From Euryarchaeota archaeon UBA105 (GTDB lineage Archaea > Thermoplasmatota > Poseidoniia > Poseidoniales > Thalassarchaeaceae), in assembly GCA_002496905.1 (NCBI GenBank), contig DALV01000104.1:13558-29025 (forward strand): 15,468 bases of DNA. Reading direction: 5' to 3'. Both the position numbers and the translations under genes were made by a program. The notes under the pieces were generated by a model. That model made no database searches and was not told the DNA's origin. It saw only the letters and a list, made by a program, of their open reading frames with translations. This document shows, piece by piece, positions 1-8,255 of the stretch (positions within the stretch are counted from its first letter, which is position 1; every line of letters begins with the position of its first letter).

Positions 1-921
1 CGACATGAGGGTAAGCCAATCAAATTGGTAGCGCTTAGACAGGCATTCCATGGCCGTACTCAACGTCCAGCTACGATTTCGGACTCCTGTAAAGACGGAT
101 ACAGAACTAATTTAGCAACATTTAGAGATGATAACGTAATCATTGTCGAACCTAACGATATCTCTGACTTACAAGCAACCTTTGCTCGCGCCGATGAAGA
201 GGGTTTCTTTATCGAAATGATGGCGATGGAGCCAATCCAAGGAGAAGGTAGTCCTGGCCAATGCATAACTCGAGAATTCTACGATGAAGCTCGAAGATTG
301 ACAAAAGAACACGGCTCACTACTGCTAGTCGACTCAATCCAAGCTGGTCTAAGAGGTCAGGGTTGTCTATCTGTAGTCGACTACGATGGCTTCCAAGATG
401 CAGAGGTACCTGATTTAGAGACGTGGTCAAAAGCGCTCAACGCGGGTCAATATCCTCTCTCAGTTCTAGGACTAAGTGAGCGTGCTGCTGAATTGTATGT
501 TGTCGGAATTTATGGAAATACCATGACAACCAACCCCCGTGCCCTTGAGACTGCAGTTGCAGTTTTGGATCGAATAACTCCAGGAATGCGTCAGAATATT
601 CGTGACTCTGGTGATGAATTCCTCTCAAAATTAAGAGAACTGCAAGCGGATTATCCAGATTGCATCTCCTTAGTACAGGGCACCGGCTTGTTACTGTGTG
701 CCGAATTAGATCCGGATAGATTCCCAGTAGTGGGATTCGGCGGAATCGAAGAATGGTGCCGAGAACAGGGATTGGGTGTAATTCATGGAGGTCAAAATGC
801 TCTACGATTTACGCCCCATTTCGGTTTAACAAGTCCAGAGATAGATATGATTGTGGAAATTGTCCGTAATTGTCTGGATCACTTCATTGCAAAAGAGCAA
901 GCAGCGGTTACAACGGCTTGA
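1..921 (+). CDS. Class III (PLP-dependent) aminotransferase, 5'-truncated by window edge
   Basis: The frame is open from base 1, so the gene begins outside the window; 306 codons remain of a family usually 400-450 residues long. Class III landmarks appear in order: FHGRT near residue 16, EPIQGEG near 77-83, the cofactor-binding aspartate in VDSIQAG (about residue 111, where most members have DEVQTG), and the putative Schiff-base lysine in WSKALNAG (about residue 144). A TTNP motif follows where GGNP is usual. These enzymes move an amino group from an omega- or alpha-amine to a 2-oxoacid in the cytoplasm using pyridoxal phosphate. I cannot tell whether the substrate is ornithine, acetylornithine, lysine, GABA or another amine. 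A TTG at 25 is not the start, because the reading frame and similarity continue upstream of it. The next gene begins 47 bases downstream on the same strand. Confidence 0.82.
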   Translation, partial: RHEGKPIKLVALRQAFHGRTQRPATISDSCKDGYRTNLATFRDDNVIIVEPNDISDLQATFARADEEGFFIEMMAMEPIQGEGSPGQCITREFYDEARRLTKEHGSLLLVDSIQAGLRGQGCLSVVDYDGFQDAEVPDLETWSKALNAGQYPLSVLGLSERAAELYVVGIYGNTMTTNPRALETAVAVLDRITPGMRQNIRDSGDEFLSKLRELQADYPDCISLVQGTGLLLCAELDPDRFPVVGFGGIEEWCREQGLGVIHGGQNALRFTPHFGLTSPEIDMIVEIVRNCLDHFIAKEQAAVTTA

Positions 922-968
922 TTTTTTAGCCATCACAACCATGAGGGAACGCCTACCCGACGGTTTTG

Positions 969-1664
969 ATGACAAAGGTGGTGCGCCTTCTTGGGGAGCA
1001 AGATGCAGTATATCTAGCGCTTGCCGACCGATTAGAACGAGCAGGTGCAACCTTTACTCAGAATAAAGAAGATTCAGATTTGATAATCGCCATAGGGGAA
1101 AATGCTCCTCCAATGTCTGAAATTGATATTGCAGTTATTCCAGCCAAAATTTCTAATCCAAATGCTAAACTAATTTTTCGAATTCATGACATCCTTGTTC
1201 CTCAACAGGTAAATGGTTGGGGTGTTGAAATTATCTCCGATTGGATAAATTGGGTCAAAGGGGGTTCGCAAGGTAGCCCTCCAGAAGATATCGACGCCCG
1301 TCACTGGGTACACATTCGTGACGCTACAGATGCAATCGTACAGATTTCATTGACCGACGGGGATATCCCAAGTGGAGTCATTGATTTGGCAGGTCGTCGG
1401 GCTTGGAGTTCAGATGCGGTCTTAGACGAAATGAAATTGCTATGGAGGCGATACACTGACGCACTGCAGCTTAGCCATACTGTAGAATCTCTCACAAATA
1501 TCCCTAGCCCTGCCTCACAACAATTTGATGGGCAAATCTCTCGGCCTAATCTAGTTCCATTGCATAATGCAATGCTAGCATCTGGTCGAGAAGAGGGATG
1601 GAGACCTCTAACCGCTATGCGCGTGGGGTTGATGGAATTGTTCGCTCATTCGCAGGGCGAATGA
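969..1664 (+). CDS. Short degenerate NAD-dependent epimerase/dehydratase (SDR)-like protein
   Basis: This 231-residue protein probably starts at the ATG at 969; a TTG lies just before it at 966. Its second half resembles the C-terminal half of extended SDR sugar epimerases. RHWVHIRDATDAI (near residue 111) matches the family's RDFVHVDDVADA pattern, PSGVIDLAGRRAWS (near 134) matches the NVGSG segment, and GWRPLTAMRVGLMELF (near 210) matches the closing GWxPxTxLxxGL motif. The N-terminal part is much shorter than the usual Rossmann domain. I see neither its GxxGxxG loop nor the YxxxK catalytic pair, so normal epimerase chemistry is doubtful. It could be a non-catalytic relative or a decayed gene, although the frame is intact. 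No clear SD precedes the start. The gene follows the aminotransferase and meets the Hc1-like gene tail to tail with a 24-base gap. Confidence 0.6.
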   Translation: MTKVVRLLGEQDAVYLALADRLERAGATFTQNKEDSDLIIAIGENAPPMSEIDIAVIPAKISNPNAKLIFRIHDILVPQQVNGWGVEIISDWINWVKGGSQGSPPEDIDARHWVHIRDATDAIVQISLTDGDIPSGVIDLAGRRAWSSDAVLDEMKLLWRRYTDALQLSHTVESLTNIPSPASQQFDGQISRPNLVPLHNAMLASGREEGWRPLTAMRVGLMELFAHSQGE

Positions 1665-1688
1665 AAACAATAGATCGTAATCTAATGT

Positions 1689-1865
1689 TCAGGAGCGGTC
1701 TGCTTGGACTTGCTTCCTAACGTCCTGTGCTGCAGCCTTAATGGTCTGCATAGTCTTGCGGACTCGTGTTCCAGCTGCGTTCACGCCCTTGTCGTGCTTT
1801 GCAGCATCTTTCATAGCGTCGGTCAATTCATCAATCATGTTCTGCATCATTGCCTCTACGGACAT
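1689..1865 (-). CDS. Histone H1-like (Hc1-family) small basic DNA-binding protein
   Basis: This 58-residue protein starts at the ATG whose first base is 1865. The frame stays open upstream to 1967, but that extra sequence is Cys/Pro-rich and unlike the family, so the short form is preferred. After an amphipathic N-terminal stretch, KGVNAAGTRVRKTMQ (from about residue 26) closely matches the core pattern KGNKAAGTRxRKxMQ of the bacterial Hc1 family. The AQDVRKQVQ ending also matches. Members of that family are thought to bind and compact DNA as short helical proteins; the chlamydial ones carry a long Lys-rich tail that is absent here. By inference it is a chromatin or nucleoid protein. There is no obvious SD. 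It lies 98 bases downstream of the deoxyhypusine synthase stop, so it may have its own promoter in 1866-1963. Confidence 0.7.
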   Translation of the reverse strand: MSVEAMMQNMIDELTDAMKDAAKHDKGVNAAGTRVRKTMQTIKAAAQDVRKQVQADRS

Positions 1866-1963
1866 GAAGCACGGCGCAACGCAGACACCACTTAAGCAAT
1901 ATCCCGCCCTATACAAGCCAAAGCGACTCAGAATAGTCAACGGAATACGCCGAGGACGGCAAT

Positions 1964-2944
1964 TCATGAGAATAGGTCTGCGCCCAATAATGGAAGCAAT
2001 ACACTAGCGTCTCCTTCCACCACAACATGTGGGGCCTCAGGTCGAACCTTACCCCAAGAAATCGCTTCCTTAAGGCGAGCACCGGATAGAGATCCATCGT
2101 GTTCGGGAGCGGTAGTAATTCCAACTGCGGAATCTAACCCATCTCGATATTGATTCCACCAAATTACGTGGTGCTTCGAAATTCCTCCCCCGACCATCAA
2201 TGCATGAGATTCCTCCGCAGTCCAAGTCAGGTCGGAGAGAATTTGCTCGTCAGCGAGGAAATCCACTATGAAGTTAGGATTCTTCTGCCGATGCATGAAT
2301 AATTGTGCTCCGATTGATCCATCCGAAAGTCCAGGTATAACCATCGGTATGCGATGTTTTGCAATCCAGTAAAGAAGAGAGGTTTCGTCTTCAATTCGAT
2401 CTCCCATAGCCCAGCAGAGTTCCACAGATCCAAATCCTAGCCACGGATTATCTGGATTAGCCGCTAACCTTTCTTCTTCGATTTCATCCAGCCATGGAAG
2501 TACAACTCTTTCGAGAATTTCTCCATAGCATTCGTTTGGTACGATGACGTTACCTAGGCGATTTAGTCCCTCTTCTCCAAGAGCAATATCGTCGAGATTG
2601 AAATCTCCATGAAAGTAGTCTTGGTAAGTTCTTGCGATATCATGATCCAAGGTACCACAAGTTGTGATAATGACGTTGAATGACTTTCGCTTTACGGCCT
2701 CAAGGAAAAATCCTCGAGTTCCTGTAGCGCACAGGCAAGCAGGGAATGAGAGCCAATTCAAAACCCCATCATCATTTGTTTTTGCCATTGATTCGCCAAG
2801 AATATCTCGCGCGTGAGCGAGTTTAGTCGCAGTGAAGCCTCCCGCCCGCGCCATTTGGTCGATGAGATCGCGTGGGCTATCGACAGAACCGAAGTCATAA
2901 TCCTCGACAGGAGCCGAGAAGTCATCGCGGGAGTATGCGGTCAC
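1964..2944 (-). CDS. dys: Deoxyhypusine synthase
   Basis: Deoxyhypusine synthase moves the butylamine part of spermidine onto one lysine of initiation factor IF5A, using NAD, in the cytoplasm. The sequence shows the family pattern throughout: GGFTATKLAHARDIL, CATGTRG, TTCGTLDHDIAR, IPGLSDGSIGAQL, then GGGISKHH with the lysine that forms the enzyme-substrate imine (residue 257 from this start). After it come EHDGSLSGAR and EAISWGK of the NAD and spermidine site. The chosen start is the GTG at 2944, because GGAGG (2953-2949) lies four bases before it. A TTG at 2974 would add ten residues and has no SD. Length is 326 residues, close to other members. It follows uvrB on the same strand with about 70 bases between them and may be co-transcribed. 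The IF5A gene is not in the window. Confidence 0.93.
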   Translation of the reverse strand: MTAYSRDDFSAPVEDYDFGSVDSPRDLIDQMARAGGFTATKLAHARDILGESMAKTNDDGVLNWLSFPACLCATGTRGFFLEAVKRKSFNVIITTCGTLDHDIARTYQDYFHGDFNLDDIALGEEGLNRLGNVIVPNECYGEILERVVLPWLDEIEEERLAANPDNPWLGFGSVELCWAMGDRIEDETSLLYWIAKHRIPMVIPGLSDGSIGAQLFMHRQKNPNFIVDFLADEQILSDLTWTAEESHALMVGGGISKHHVIWWNQYRDGLDSAVGITTAPEHDGSLSGARLKEAISWGKVRPEAPHVVVEGDASVLLPLLGADLFS

Positions 2945-2953
2945 GAATCCTCC
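2945..2953 (-). promoter_or_regulatory. Shine-Dalgarno that sets the dys start
   Basis: On the minus strand GGAGG (2953-2949) is followed by ATTC and then GTG at 2944. The spacing of four bases is short but workable. It supports the GTG over the TTG at 2974, which has no purine-rich site before it. Confidence 0.55.
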
Positions 2954-3016
2954 GGCTCGCTCTTTCGTATTCAATTCAACTAAGGCTATTCCAAAGGATT
3001 CCGTATACAGATTGTA

Positions 3017-5326
3017 TTACTCTGCGGTCTCAATCTGATAAATACGATCTCGAATTGCGGCAGCTCGTTCGAAGTCAAGTCTAGCCGCTGCCTGCTTCAT
3101 TTCTTTCTCGAGACGTTCAATCAATTTGCTTCGCTCACTATCATCAATTGGAGTATCTTCCACATCATCTTCAGTCAATGCCTCGTATGCAGCATCAACC
3201 CATTCTGGTTGGCTTATGTTATCCAAAACAGAATCTGTAGAATTCCACGCACCAGCTCCGAGACCGTATTTCTTGACAATTCCATCCAGGCCTTTCTTTC
3301 CTGGTTTACGAGCGACCAATCTTCGACCGCCGCCCTTTCCTTTTCCAGCTGCTCCAGCCATCAAATCTTCAACTTCCGCTCCCATTACAGGTAGTGCCTT
3401 TTGAATTGTCTTCGGGATGATTCCATTAGCCGCGTTGTGTGCTTCTTGTCTGCGTCTTCTAGCGGTTGTTTGCCCTATTGCCGCCTCCATCGAAGGAGAT
3501 ACAGAATCGGCATACAAAATCACCTTTCCATTCTCGTTTCGACTCGCTCTACCAATGGTCTGTAACAATGAACGCTCATTCCTTAGGAATCCCTCACGTT
3601 CAGCATCAAAAATTGCAACAAGCGAAACCTCTGGGATATCGAGACCTTCTCTAAGAAGGTTGATACCAACAATTACATCGATATGACCTAGTCTTAACGC
3701 TTTGATGATTTCAGTCCTCTCTATCGTATCAATTTCGGAGTGAAGATAGTGTGCTTTTACATTCATCTTGAGTAAATACTCTGCAACTTCTTCAGCGAAT
3801 TTGATCGTCATCACAGTAACTAATACTCTCTCGCCTCTCTCAACACATTGGTTGATTTCGCTAAGTAGATCGTCGACCTGACCCTTGGTAGGTCTTACTT
3901 CGATATCAGGGTCTAACAACCCAGTAGGGCGAATCTCCATTCTCACAACTTCGGGTAGGTCAACAAGAATTTCTTCCATAGGATAGCGTGCAATTTTCTT
4001 TGGCACATCTGCTTCTCCCGCTCCACCCCCAGCCGGTGCATGTAGCAGCCCCTCGTGTACGTTTTTTCCAGAAATTTCCGCCAGATGGCGCAACTCCCTT
4101 TCTCCGGGGGTTGCGCTGACATAGAGCATCTGAGGAATCAATTCTTGGAACTCTGCAAGTTTCAGAGGACGATTATCATGAGCGCTGCGAAGTCGGAATC
4201 CGTACTCGACTAGATTGGCTTTTCTCGACCAATCTCCACCAAACATTCCACCTACTTGTGGTAGGGTAACGTGACTCTCGTCCATGATTACGAGATACTT
4301 TTCTCCTCCTCCGTGATATGACTCAGCACAATAACGGTAGAAATCAAGCAAACAGTATGGTCGCTCTCCCGGTTGCCTGCCATCGAAGTGCATCGAGTAA
4401 TTTTCTACACCCTTGCAGGAACCGGTTTCGCGTAGCATCTCTAAATCGAACTTAGTTCTCTGTTCTATTCTATGAGCCTCTAAATCTAGACCCTTTCTCT
4501 CATAGAAATTGATTCTTTCATCTAATTCTTCTTCGATATCCTCAATCGCTTGCAGAAATCTTTCCTCACTGGTCATGTAGAATTCCTTTGGATGAATCCA
4601 AGCTTCTTCAAATTCGTCAAGCGGTTCCCATGAAACTGCTTCGCAGACTGTGATTTTTTCTATTCCATCCCAGCCGAATCGAATTCTAATTGGATCATCT
4701 CGGCTAGGCATCCATACATCGAGGACCTCACCTCGAAGTCTGACATCTCCTCTAGCAATATCCCCGGTTGTTCTTCGATATTGCATCTCAACCAAGGCGC
4801 GTATTACATCCTGTGGTTCTAGCGCTTCTCCAACCTGCAAATGCAAATACGATTCCTGGAATGCTTCTGGAGGATTCAAACCATAAATTGCGCTAACAGT
4901 TCCAACAGTAATTACATCAGGACGAGTAACAAGACTAGCAACAGTCGAGAATCGTTCTTGTTCGATTCTCTCATTCATCTGCAATTCTTTATCGATGTAT
5001 AAATCTCGATTAGGTAGGTAAGCCTCGGGTTGGTAGTAATCGTAGTAACTAACGAAGTACTCAACCGCATTCTCTGGAAACAGCTCGCTCATCTCTTGCC
5101 ATAACTGTCGAGCGAGGGTTTTGTTATGAGACAAAATCAACGTAGGCAATCCCAATCTCTGGATGATATTTGCCATAGCGAAGGTCTTGCCGGAACCGGT
5201 AACTCCCATCAAGACACAGCGCTCTTGACCTTCTTCGATTTGATCCATCAGTCTGTCAATAGCTTGCTCTTGATCCCCTGCTGTATCATATTCCGAATGA
5301 AGATGGAACATGCTGATATCTGACAT
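3017..5326 (-). CDS. uvrB: Excinuclease ABC subunit UvrB
   Basis: UvrB is the damage-verifying helicase-like subunit of UvrABC nucleotide excision repair: it receives DNA from UvrA and positions UvrC for the cuts. Visible motifs are Walker A GVTGSGKT (residues 41-48), the tyrosine-rich beta-hairpin YYDYYQPEAY that opens the duplex (about 94-103), the DESH box, helicase motif VI QTIGRASRN, and a C-terminal UVR coiled-coil domain (from about 731) that binds UvrC. The frame is open up to 5422, but the ATG at 5326 is chosen because AGGTG (5337-5333) lies six bases upstream and because bacterial UvrB begins at this point. Length is 769 residues against 673 in E. coli, the excess being partly a long linker before the UVR domain. 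Archaeal copies are regarded as acquired from bacteria. uvrA and uvrC are not in the window. Confidence 0.97.
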   Translation of the reverse strand: MSDISMFHLHSEYDTAGDQEQAIDRLMDQIEEGQERCVLMGVTGSGKTFAMANIIQRLGLPTLILSHNKTLARQLWQEMSELFPENAVEYFVSYYDYYQPEAYLPNRDLYIDKELQMNERIEQERFSTVASLVTRPDVITVGTVSAIYGLNPPEAFQESYLHLQVGEALEPQDVIRALVEMQYRRTTGDIARGDVRLRGEVLDVWMPSRDDPIRIRFGWDGIEKITVCEAVSWEPLDEFEEAWIHPKEFYMTSEERFLQAIEDIEEELDERINFYERKGLDLEAHRIEQRTKFDLEMLRETGSCKGVENYSMHFDGRQPGERPYCLLDFYRYCAESYHGGGEKYLVIMDESHVTLPQVGGMFGGDWSRKANLVEYGFRLRSAHDNRPLKLAEFQELIPQMLYVSATPGERELRHLAEISGKNVHEGLLHAPAGGGAGEADVPKKIARYPMEEILVDLPEVVRMEIRPTGLLDPDIEVRPTKGQVDDLLSEINQCVERGERVLVTVMTIKFAEEVAEYLLKMNVKAHYLHSEIDTIERTEIIKALRLGHIDVIVGINLLREGLDIPEVSLVAIFDAEREGFLRNERSLLQTIGRASRNENGKVILYADSVSPSMEAAIGQTTARRRRQEAHNAANGIIPKTIQKALPVMGAEVEDLMAGAAGKGKGGGRRLVARKPGKKGLDGIVKKYGLGAGAWNSTDSVLDNISQPEWVDAAYEALTEDDVEDTPIDDSERSKLIERLEKEMKQAAARLDFERAAAIRDRIYQIETAE

Positions 5327-5337
5327 TGGCATCACCT
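5327..5337 (-). promoter_or_regulatory. Shine-Dalgarno that sets the uvrB start
   Basis: The minus strand reads AGGTG, then six bases, then ATG at 5326. Those six bases contain another in-frame ATG (5332) that touches the SD and so is a poor start. The longer reading to 5422 would overlap the prenyltransferase gene by 29 bases. Confidence 0.6.
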
Positions 5338-5393
5338 GAGGGATATCGTGCTTATCTTGGGAGTTATTGAACTCTGATGTTGAACCTAACCTC

Positions 5394-6302
5394 TTATTGC
5401 GTTCCAACGGCGCTTGGTTCATGCATGATTGCGGCCGCTAGCAAGACCCATCCGGTTAGCATCGAAAATCGGAACAGAGTCGTTTGAAAATCTGCAAGTC
5501 TTTCTCTGGCAATGATGACAGCGATATTTGCAATCGCCATAATTCCAGCGGCTGCTAGGAAATAGATTTCATCCATCGGGTCGGCGATTGCAAAGCATGC
5601 AAACCAAAGTAAAGTCAGTTGTACCGATGTTCGTGTAGTTGCTTGTTCGGAAAATCTCGCAGGGAACGAATGAATTCCTTGTTTGCGGTCGCTTTCAACA
5701 TCCATGCGAGCATAATTGATATCAAAGGCAGTAATCCACAGAGCTACTCCTAAACTGATGAAGAAGATGGTAGGGTACCAATGTGAACCTAGTATTGCAT
5801 CCCATCCATGGACATCAGCCGAAAGCGCCAACCAAGCGCCCGCTGGAGCCAAACCAAGGCATAGCCCCAACCAAAGGTGACAACCCCAAGTGTATCGCTT
5901 AGTGTATGGATAAATTACGAATGCCAATACAGGTAACCAAGCCATCATCAAAGCGACATCATTTAGTTGCCAGGCACTGAATAAAAGCATAATCAAGAAT
6001 GCCGCACCTAAATTCCAAGCGGTTCGCACAGACATTGAACCACTTACTAGGTGTCGGCTTTCAGTGCGTGGATTTTTAGCATCTATATCACGATCAATGA
6101 TACGATTTAGAGTCATTGCAAGACCCCTTGCCCCGACAGCTGCAATTAGAATCCAAACAATGTCAATAGACATCCAACTCGAGTCGCTTGGGAGTTCATC
6201 GATGAATTGATTGTGAGCGTGAATGTAACCTATTAGAACGAATGGTAATGAAAAGAGAGTATGCTCGACTTTGACGAATTCGAGAATTTCTTTGACTCCC
6301 AT
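5394..6302 (-). CDS. UbiA-family prenyltransferase (quinone prenylation, possibly MqnP-like)
   Basis: This integral membrane enzyme joins a polyprenyl chain to an aromatic acceptor. Both Mg-diphosphate-binding Asp motifs are present: NRIIDRDID (residues 66-74) and DINYARMDVESD (194-205). About eight hydrophobic helices alternate with short loops, and the 302-residue length is normal for the family. The N-terminal segment KVEHTLFSLPFVLIGYIHA is typical of the 4-hydroxybenzoate/menaquinone branch rather than the archaeal geranylgeranylglyceryl-phosphate (lipid) branch. The ATG at 6302 has GAGGT upstream with a short spacer. The UbiD-type decarboxylase gene ends nine bases upstream, so the two are very probably one operon. 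By inference it acts in quinone synthesis, and a futalosine-pathway role (MqnP) is plausible. The exact acceptor cannot be read from the sequence. A role in heme O or lipid synthesis is less likely. Confidence 0.9.
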   Translation of the reverse strand: MGVKEILEFVKVEHTLFSLPFVLIGYIHAHNQFIDELPSDSSWMSIDIVWILIAAVGARGLAMTLNRIIDRDIDAKNPRTESRHLVSGSMSVRTAWNLGAAFLIMLLFSAWQLNDVALMMAWLPVLAFVIYPYTKRYTWGCHLWLGLCLGLAPAGAWLALSADVHGWDAILGSHWYPTIFFISLGVALWITAFDINYARMDVESDRKQGIHSFPARFSEQATTRTSVQLTLLWFACFAIADPMDEIYFLAAAGIMAIANIAVIIARERLADFQTTLFRFSMLTGWVLLAAAIMHEPSAVGTQ

Positions 6303-6311
6303 AATTCGACC

Positions 6312-8225
6312 TCATAGATTGTTCTCTTTCATCCAAGCCTCAACCTTAGCCTCTATTTCAGGGTCATGAAGAGTAACCCCTGGCCAGCGCCTAACTGGGT
6401 GTGGCCCTGTATTGCTTGGAATCGGTGCAGTTGCATCCCAAGCAAGTCGACAACGATTTTCATCGAAATGTAAGTCCCTTGCCACATCGAATCTACAGAA
6501 GAATTGCCACAGAAGTTTCCTTCTCCATCCCTCTGCCTGTAAGTCTGCATCATCATCGGTGATGAATAGCCAGCGCAGATTTTCAGAGCCATCTATCGAC
6601 CAGATAGCCTCTTTGAGATTTACGATATGTTCTCTCTGCGCTGTAGCACCTTCCTCATCGACGATTTCAACCGATTCTTCTGGCCTTGGTCCGCCTTCGA
6701 TATGTGTAGTTACAACCATCATCGAAGGACGTAGCATTCTGACTTGAGTAACTCCTTCAATTTGGCTTACAGAATCAATCAATGATTCACCGGGTCCATC
6801 TGGAATTGTCAGCCCAAACATCGGATCATCATGAGTTGGGCTAGAAGCATCAATCATCACCTTGTCATGGACATTTAGGTAAGGGGAGGCATGTGCAAGT
6901 GAGTCAGCAACTTGACCTTTCAGAACTTGTACATCGCCCGAGATGTCTACCTTTGAGTCCAAGACGTCAAGAAGAGCATCTAGGTCCTTTACAGGATGTT
7001 CTGGGTCGCAAGCGACAATCGATTTCAGGAACATCAATTGACCAGCGCCAAGTAATCCCAATGCAGTCTTACGAGCCTGTCGAGGATAGCGTTGTTTGCT
7101 AGCCACAATCGCTAGATTATGGAATCCTGTTTCCAATGGTAGGAATAGATCAATCACATCTCTGTGTTGAAATTTTAGAACCGGACGGAATGCATCTCCC
7201 ACCGATTCACCTAGATACCCATCTTCCATTGGTGGAACTCCAACTATGGTTGCTGGTAGGACTGCATTCTTTCTGTGAGTAATTGCGGTTACGTGCATGA
7301 AGGGATACTGCTCAGCCAATGAGTAGTAGCCGAAATGGTCACCAAATGGGCCTTCGAGTTTAGTCTCTCCAGGAATGGTATAACCTTCGATTACGAAGTC
7401 GGCTTCTGCTGGAACATACAGATCGTTAGTCAGACATTTTGTCAGTCGTAGTCGGCTACCTCCGAGTAAGCCTGCAAATTCGTATTCAGACAAATTGTCT
7501 GGAAGAGGCGCTATGGCTGAGAAAATCAATTCCGGCGGCCCGCCAATACAGATTGCAACAGGCATTCTGTTATCGCCGGAATCGGCAGCGTGGTCAGCTC
7601 CATGCTTGTGACGCTGCCAATGCAATCCAACCTCTTTAGGTCCGAAGATTTGGCCTCGATACATCCCCATATTGTGGACTCCTGTATTTGGGTCTGCTGT
7701 AACTACTAATGGTAGCGTGATGAATGGACCACCATCCTCCGGCCAAGTGGTTGGAATCGGAAGTTTTGTCATATCAGGATCAGCCATGCGAACTTGCTGG
7801 CATGCCCCTTTCCTGACCTTCTTTGGAGCCATCGACATTCCCTGCAAAGCGAGAGGAATTCCAGTCCATGGCGCTCGAAGTATCCCACCTATGTCCGGTT
7901 TCATCAGACCGACCATCCTATTGCCAATTTCTGATGGTTCTTCGACACCCAAAGCGCGATTGGTTCGCTCGTATGTTCCGAAGAGATTCATTGCCAATGG
8001 AAATTCACTAATCGAACCATCAGCCAATCGCGGCTGTTCAAACAAAACCGCAGGCCCTTTGGACTTGACCAACTTGTCAGCGATGGTTCCCGCTTCTAGA
8101 ACACAGTCTATTGGTTCGCTAACTCTACGCAGCTCTCCTGCACTGTCTAACGCGTCGATGTAACGCGATAGCCTACGCCAAGTCATAACCGCGCGTGGCG
8201 ATTCACCGTTGAATATGTTCGTCAT
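6312..8225 (-). CDS. UbiD-family decarboxylase (possible menaquinone pathway MqnL)
   Basis: UbiD enzymes use prenylated FMN, made by UbiX, to decarboxylate aromatic or unsaturated acids. Family segments seen: YIDALDSAGELRRVSEPID near the start, GPAVLFE, CQQVRMADPDMTKLPI, WPEDGGPFIT, HNMGMYRGQ with the cofactor/catalytic arginine (about 190), LSEYEFAGLLGG, and VIEGYTIPGETKLEGPFGDHFGYY with the acidic active-site residues (about 280-295). At 637 residues it is longer than E. coli UbiD (497). The extra length is C-terminal and resembles the longer menaquinone-type decarboxylases. The start at 8225 has no SD. A second ATG at 8186 matches the usual UbiD N-terminus better and would leave more room for divergent promoters. 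The prenyltransferase follows after nine bases. Decarboxylation before or after prenylation in quinone synthesis is the inferred role. No ubiX is seen here. Confidence 0.92.
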   Translation of the reverse strand: MTNIFNGESPRAVMTWRRLSRYIDALDSAGELRRVSEPIDCVLEAGTIADKLVKSKGPAVLFEQPRLADGSISEFPLAMNLFGTYERTNRALGVEEPSEIGNRMVGLMKPDIGGILRAPWTGIPLALQGMSMAPKKVRKGACQQVRMADPDMTKLPIPTTWPEDGGPFITLPLVVTADPNTGVHNMGMYRGQIFGPKEVGLHWQRHKHGADHAADSGDNRMPVAICIGGPPELIFSAIAPLPDNLSEYEFAGLLGGSRLRLTKCLTNDLYVPAEADFVIEGYTIPGETKLEGPFGDHFGYYSLAEQYPFMHVTAITHRKNAVLPATIVGVPPMEDGYLGESVGDAFRPVLKFQHRDVIDLFLPLETGFHNLAIVASKQRYPRQARKTALGLLGAGQLMFLKSIVACDPEHPVKDLDALLDVLDSKVDISGDVQVLKGQVADSLAHASPYLNVHDKVMIDASSPTHDDPMFGLTIPDGPGESLIDSVSQIEGVTQVRMLRPSMMVVTTHIEGGPRPEESVEIVDEEGATAQREHIVNLKEAIWSIDGSENLRWLFITDDDADLQAEGWRRKLLWQFFCRFDVARDLHFDENRCRLAWDATAPIPSNTGPHPVRRWPGVTLHDPEIEAKVEAWMKENNL

Positions 8226-8255
8226 GACATTTTGGACAATTTAGCCGACGGATTC
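8226..8255. promoter_or_regulatory. Divergent start region between UbiD-type and reductase genes
   Basis: Only 30 bases separate the two divergent start codons at 8225 and 8256. I see no convincing TATA box at the usual distance for either direction, so promoter elements must overlap the opposite coding sequence or one start must be further in (ATG at 8186 for the decarboxylase). Shared control of the two sides is possible but not shown. Confidence 0.35.

Noticed and set aside
1866..1967. N-terminal extension of the Hc1-like protein up to a start at 1967
   Set aside because: The extra 34 residues are Cys/Pro-rich and unlike the family, and they would overlap the deoxyhypusine synthase stop. 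The ATG at 1865 gives the family-like protein.
5327..5422. Longer UvrB starting at 5422
   Set aside because: It would overlap the prenyltransferase gene, the extra residues do not match UvrB, and a good SD sits before the ATG at 5326.
7672..8163. 163-codon open frame on the plus strand inside the UbiD-type gene
   Set aside because: It lies opposite a well-conserved gene and shows no domain or ribosome site.
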